Shown here piece after piece: positions 59,101 to 64,000 of a stretch of 64,000 bases of DNA. The stretch comes from Xestospongia bergquistia (taxonomy: Eukaryota; Porifera; Demospongiae; Haplosclerida; Petrosiidae), in contig OZ014422.1 of NCBI GenBank assembly GCA_963965975.1, forward strand, positions 806,001 through 870,000, in the 5' to 3' direction. Positions within the stretch are counted from its first letter, which is position 1. Each line of letters opens with the position of its first letter. The position numbers were made by a program, and so were the translations under genes. The notes beneath the pieces are model-generated. The model was given only the letters and a program-made list of their open reading frames with translations, was not told the origin of the DNA and did not search any database.

Positions 59101-62100
59101 GTTGGAGCATGTTTCAATGTCTCCCAAAGAGTTTTACAGCGTTCTTGAAGTTGATGATAATTTGTAGTTCTAGGAAGATTATAGATAAGAGGACCAAAAC
59201 CACTTCCTACATTACGAAGATATAACAGTTTGTCTGTGGTTACATCTCCTTCTCCACCAGCAGCAGTAGCAAGAGCAACAGTAACAAAGTTCTGAAGACT
59301 GGTTACATCTGAACAAACATGGTTACAATAATAACTAGATTGAGGGGAAGGGATTGTGTTGTTCACCTGTTGTCTCTTTCTTTATCCATGCAACAATATT
59401 TTGACACTCTGCAAAAGCTTCCAAACAGTCTTTCTTTCTTTTGTCTTCAGCATATGTCTTCAAAAACTTGCCTGCTTCTCCTAAACAGTATTCAATAAAA
59501 GCCAATGTTTGCTTTTCAGGAGATAATGATACCTACAGAAAACATTTTGGCTATTTAGAGATAGTTAAACTATTATAATAACACCTGTCTGGCAATGTTT
59601 TCAACTAAACTGAAGTCTCCTGTTAACTGAAGAGTATCTCGAATTTTAATAAGTGCTCGAGCAGGTTCATGATAGTTATATAATTCATGATATTTAACCA
59701 TGAAATCAATGGCACATTTAATCCAATCAGATTCCTCAGAGTTTGTCATATGTATAAGCATACATGCATTCATGCATATTATTTTGTCTCCATATTTAAT
59801 AAGTTCTTCTCCACAGTTATAGCAGTGTACTGTCTTTTGTCCTTTGCTTGAAAATGATCTATAAGGAAATGTGAGTTTTGTAGCAGTATGACAATCAGGA
59901 CAGAAGATTTCATTTGTGTTTACAAGTTCTTTTACACAATAGACACAGTAACATGGATTAAGCCACATTTTTCCTATAAGAATAGAGTAGGTTAATTTAA
60001 AATTGGATTTGCACGACCAAAAACATAATTCTTACCATCTGTAGTATATGACTTGCTTTTTATGTCATCTAAAACTCTTTCAATTACAGCCATATTGGAA
60101 TTACAATACTCCTGTAAGGTATAAAAAATTGATGAAAATAGATTAAACTTGAGCGTACTACTGCAATTGTTGTTAGGTGATGATTTTTATCAATATATTT
60201 CCACAGTTGTTTACAGCTTGTGATTAAACTTTCAAAATTCTCAGTAACATCATATATCAGAGGACCATAAGCAAGAACAAATATGAGAAGATTCCAAAAG
60301 AGTTGACCCTTTCTCATAACTTTAATAGCAATTTGAACTACACACCATAACTGTCTAAAATCTATAGATTAACATAAATCTAACATCATAATAACAAAAT
60401 GCTTACTTTTTGTATACTTCTTAAGACATTTAATCACCTGAACTGATGAACAAAGCATTTTTAGAGAGGCTTTACGTTCAGGACACTCGACAATATCAGC
60501 ATGAATACTAGCCATCTGTTTTGCTACATCTCCAAATGCTTCAAGTGTAAATGTAGCATCTAACTCATAAATATCACTACTATATTCATAGCCTGTTGAT
60601 GGTAACAAAGTATCAGTATTAGTATCTTCAGTGAGCTGCTTTATCTGCATCAGTATCTGAACAGTACATGATACTCTCTTATATTGACAAATTATCTCTA
60701 CAGCATTTCCAATCCAACTTCGATCAGTTTTATCAAAAACATCACACCATTTATTTATTTCAATTTCTAAATCTCTGCTATCAATCCCATCAAAGAGGAT
60801 ATGTATTTTGCACAAAGGAAGGTTTAGATTGTCCTCCAGCATATGAAAGGTGACTTTGCATTCTTCAAATATTGGTTTCCACAAGTCTTCAAGGATGTTA
60901 TGAAGTATGCTGAATTGTGATCGATTTTGATGCCGATTTAAAGTCAATCTTGTTGAATAAATGTTACACAATATTTTTGATATCCGTTTATGGTTGGCAA
61001 GGGCAGCTATTTCTTTTAATAGATTGTGATTCACACTAACATCACCATATTGAAAATAGAAACTTTCTCCCTCATACTTCCACAATGAATAAAAAGAAGC
61101 TAAGGTGTCCTCAGATTTCAATGAACTTTCATCAATTGCAGAAGCTTCACCTACATAATATATATACATATATACAAATACAAAATAGTTTGTCAACTTA
61201 TCAAGAACACTAACCAGTTAGGTCAGATTGTATTAGAACATCAGATAGCATTCTTTTATTCTCTTCATATGCATGACATGCATTTATTTCCAACAGTATT
61301 TTGTCAAAGTCTATCCCTTCAAATAATTTAAGACTCAATAAACAGCGAAACATTTCAGTATCCCAAGCCTTCTTTATCTCATTCATTAACTTCAATGTCA
61401 CACTTTTATTTTCTATATCATGAAACAACTTCATTAACTCTCTTATTGCTTGTTTACAAAGAAAATCTGCTAGACTTTCTTCAACTGTCTGAACTTCTGA
61501 TGATGTGCTTGAAACAAAACAATCTGAAAGTACATAAAAACATAATAATCTAACACTAAAATAAGTGTACTTACCATAAATTTTCAAGTATTTCAACCAA
61601 TTTGCATCAAAAACAGACTGAAGATTTACATCTACACCAATAGGATACTTAGAATTTAAAAGAATTCCCAACTCAAACATTTGTTTATTAGGTGGTATAG
61701 AGTCTAGCTCATTAGATGAGATAACAGGTTGGCTCTGTTTTGAAAGAATGAACATTAACCAAGTCATCACATATGGTATAGCTTACTTCAACTGTCACAT
61801 GACAGTTTTTGATTGCGTAAGTCATCACATCTGTCCTTCTTACAAACAAATTCACTCTTAAAAGACATAATAACTGTATTGTTGTAATTATTAGAAATAA
61901 TATAAATTGATAATATCAACAACACCTTGTCTAGACGACAAATCATTTGAGAACTTAACAATTTAAACCAACATTCATACAGAAGTATCTTGTTATAATA
62001 TGCTGTCTCAAGTATATTACTCCAACACTATAAAATAAAGTTATACAAAGAGTTCTCTGAATATTATAACAAACCTTCAGTTCAGCTTCAATTACTTGTT

Positions 62101-64000
62101 CATTTGGTTCACTTCCGTATGTACCCTCTATCCAACATTTAGTGTAACTACTGAGTTGACAAATATATTCATCCTTTTCCTTCCAACTCAATTTATCCAA
62201 TGCAGTTAGAAACAGTTTGATCAAGGACAGAAATAACTCCAGTGTTTGGGCTGACTTTGATGATGATATCTCCTGTAACAAGGTATTCACACTAGAGTAA
62301 CATAGTTCCTCTTCGTCAATGTTGATGTTTCTGTAAAAAGTTTACATTTCTTAATTATATGCAACAATAATAGGTTACCTCTCTTTGATTGAAACTATAA
62401 TGCATTCACTGACTCTTACTAATTCTTTAGTCTGTCATAAAATATGTGATTAAAAATAATGTACTATTACCAGCAACATTACCTCAGTTGAATCTTTGTA
62501 TGATCCAAGTAATGAACATACAAAAGGAGATACTAGTGGATAATGTTGAAGGCAAAATGGTAATTCTTGTAACGAACAGAGAGCAACCCAAGCTCTTGGC
62601 ATTAGCCAATCGACATCAAAGTAATCTTTTACTAAGTCATATGACTTTGTAGCAAAACTATATGATAGTATTGAAAAACTATAATTAAATGAATAATATT
62701 GACCTGCTGTCTTTCAAAGCCAAATCACGATATTTGCTAATATCTAGTCCACAAAACAAAGCCCTCCCAATTTTTTGCTCTGTTAAAGGAAGAGTAAATG
62801 GCTTAAAGGGCTCAAAGCTGTCAAGAGCGATAATATGTAGGAAAGGTAAAGCTTTCATCCATTCATAGCTTAGATATGGTTGATTAATCAAAACAGTATA
62901 CAATGGGTGGACAGCCTCAACAAAAAACCTTCCAATAAAAAAAGACAACAATTATGCATACAAACCAATTTGTGTAACAGTTGTACCTTAAGTGAGATTT
63001 CCAATTCTTGATAACATTAAAATAATCCACAAACTCTGTAACTGGTATGAAAAAAGCACTTAGGATATCAGTTACTTCTTTAACATAAGACTCCATGCTG
63101 AGTACTTTGCTTCTCAACAATGCATATACAATCACAAAACCAGTACAGAACTTCATCAAATCATTAGTACAATGTACTACTAAAGATCCCATTTTTTGAA
63201 TAAACACCTGAATTTTAGTCATTAAAAATTATAATATAAAGGAAAACTGATACCTTTTCAATTAGGTCATTACTAGAAGGCTCTTCTGTTATCCTTCCTC
63301 CAGCCAAACAATATTTTGCATACTTCAGACATTTGAATATAGTAGAAAATTGCTTCCCTTTTGAGATAGCTTGAGCAATTGTAGAAATATCGATGTCATT
63401 CCATTTTTCATTGACTCCAAATTCAATGAAAGTTGCAATTGAACCACTTTCAATACAATGAAAGTCATTTAAAGGCTGGTAAATAATAAAATCAAACTGC
63501 ATCTGTTGATCACCTTGCACATAAAAATCAGATAAAATAATGAATAATTTGTACTGTCTGATTACCTGATTTTACTTCAATAACTCTCCACTCAAAATTG
63601 TCTGATTTAAGACTTTCAACCTTTGGTCTTTTTGAATGACTATGAAAAATGGCATACTTGTATCGAAAATACTTCTTTTTCCATAAAAAATCATCTGGAA
63701 TTGGCAGTTTGCAAGACAATACAAATTGTTTAGTCTCTAAACTCTGAAAAATACTAAAATCATATGGTAAGTGTTATATAGTGTTGTATAATTATCATTC
63801 AAACCTGTTAAATTTCCCAAAGAATACATTTTTCCCATCACCTATTTCCTTTGAAAGTATAGAGAGCCAAAAACTATCAGTAAGTTCTGTATTCAAATGA
63901 GCAAAGTCAATGGCAACATGAAAGATTACACTAGTACAGTCTTTTGCATAGACATCAGGAGGAGACCTAAAGCTAATATAAATAGGAATAATCATTAATG
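44140..64000 (-). CDS. RNF213: RNF213 (mysterin)-like giant AAA+ RZ-finger protein, lacking the RING; 5' end outside window
   Basis: Vertebrate RNF213 is a giant dynein-like ATPase and ubiquitin ligase at lipid droplets and on intracellular pathogens. The window covers a CBM20-like domain (63560-63970), a helical arm, the AAA core and the C-terminal ligase region, with dozens of short introns. AAA Walker A motifs are SERAGMGKSLY (about 56520), GETGCGKT (54910-54933) and GKPGSSKS (53549-53572). Walker B motifs are VLFFDEANTTEA (about 54670) and VVVLDEVGLAEDSP (about 53300). The RZ finger is intact (46777-46963). The end, AGQAVATWKAIVFYQQQ, aligns with human ASCVSVWKTAAVLKW. Oddities: no RING where human has one, a duplicated arm module, a cysteine-rich insert and two UBA-like segments. 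It is followed on the same strand by the VWA3 gene. Confidence 0.92.
46777..46963 (-). other. RZ-type zinc finger of RNF213
   Basis: Two exons encode ECPRGHPYFVSE and CGKPTQRYNCPQCGSAIGG followed by QNH. The zinc ligands Cys, His, Cys and Cys are kept, as is the cysteine in the segment matching human GECGRP. In human RNF213 this finger, and not the RING, is reported as needed for ubiquitin transfer to lipid A. Confidence 0.9.
53280..53572 (-). other. RNF213 AAA4 ATPase motifs
   Basis: Walker A GKPGSSKSLAKSIVAD (from 53572) and Walker B YVSVVVLDEVGLAED (about 53280-53317) lie on neighbouring exons. Both are nearly identical to human AAA4 and keep the catalytic Lys and Asp-Glu, so this module should bind and hydrolyse ATP. 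Confidence 0.9.
54640..54933 (-). other. RNF213 AAA3 ATPase motifs
   Basis: IPVVIIGETGCGKTRLIRYM (Walker A) and TVLFFDEANTTEAIGLIKE (Walker B) match human AAA3 closely. Further on, IAACNPYRK is the sensor region. All catalytic residues are present. Confidence 0.9.
57542..58036 (-). other. Two UBA-like segments inserted before the AAA core of RNF213
   Basis: Within one long exon (57416-58642) lie LTDKQKAILANLKESYGYSR followed by LALERC and IEEAVEAWC, and further on HPVVKELMKAGFFLEECKTA followed by NTQKAMEYIMED. Both have the three-helix spacing and the final A-xx-WL/YIM signature of UBA domains. Acidic, Ser-rich linkers surround them. I recall no such segment at this place in human RNF213. 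Confidence 0.6.
59762..59990 (-). other. Cysteine-rich zinc-type insert in the RNF213 arm
   Basis: The exon encodes NPCYCVYCVKEL, then FCPDCHTATKL, then VHCYNCGEELIKYG and IICMNAC. The first two pieces resemble the second half of a RING (PC-x-C-xx-C ... CPxC); the third is a zinc-ribbon knuckle. It sits where the second arm-module copy should have its helical start. Confidence 0.65.
63528..63995 (-). other. CBM20-like domain of RNF213
   Basis: SVIFHVAIDFAHLNTELTDS and FRYKYAIFHSHSKRP align with the human segments VFFHAIISLHFPF and IPYKYVIYNGES of the CBM20 starch-binding-type domain. The acceptor at about 63970 shows that the exon begins inside the window, with the preceding intron running to the edge. 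Confidence 0.65.

Noticed and set aside
44140-64000. Splitting the right third into several genes
   Set aside because: Segments follow the human RNF213 order from CBM20 to the C terminus without an internal start or end signal, so one giant gene is simpler.

Overview
The window looks like a slice of a very compact, AT-rich genome from an early-branching animal; a demosponge such as Amphimedon is my best guess, by inference from style and not from any search. Genes are packed tens to a few hundred bases apart, are split by many GT-AG introns of about 40-60 bases, and belong to families shared with or specific to animals (LLGL, TBC1D16, CEP112, LMF1, VWA3, RNF213, MED7). I see no retroelement, DNA transposon or CRISPR array.

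Layout, left to right. The 3' part of an RCHY1/Pirh2-type ubiquitin ligase (+, 1-1562) is followed by a 49-bp minisatellite. Cyclin F (-, 2532-6291) and UBFD1 (+, 6498-8241) share a 206-bp divergent promoter with a perfect NRF-1 palindrome. TBC1D16 (-, 8490-10743) and lethal giant larvae, LLGL (+, 10994-19061), are a second divergent pair. RNase H2 subunit A (+, 19317-21233), a small membrane-protein ORF, and an unrecognised coiled-coil protein with two helices fitting the PKA RII-anchoring consensus (-, 22473-25243) come next. The last is divergent to CEP112 (+, 25372-31325), one of whose introns hosts an antisense tRNA-Leu(AAG). A small Reeler-domain surface protein (+, 31514-32757), the histone chaperone SPT2 (-, 33046-35362), Mediator subunit MED7 (+, 35486-36580) and lipase maturation factor LMF1 (+, 36624-38980) follow. 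A VWA3-type protein with three VWA domains (-, 39026-44007) is next.

The right third (44140 to the window edge, -) is almost all of one giant gene, an RNF213 (mysterin) orthologue: CBM20-like domain, long helical arm, dynein-like AAA core with intact Walker motifs in AAA3 and AAA4, RZ zinc finger and C-terminal domain. It departs from the human plan, as I recall it, in several ways. The RING finger is absent where it should lie. An arm module is present twice, and the second copy carries a new cysteine-rich zinc-type insertion. A block with two UBA-like segments sits between arm and AAA core. This is the most interesting locus in the window.

The genes do not form a pathway; they are a typical mix of housekeeping, cell-cycle, polarity, ciliary and immune-type genes. 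One structural theme runs across them: every long CT microsatellite lies in an intron with the CT strand sense to the gene, and most abut the 3' splice site. All gene models were spliced by eye from conserved protein segments, so exon edges are good to a few bases where stated and otherwise approximate. Comparisons with human proteins are from memory.
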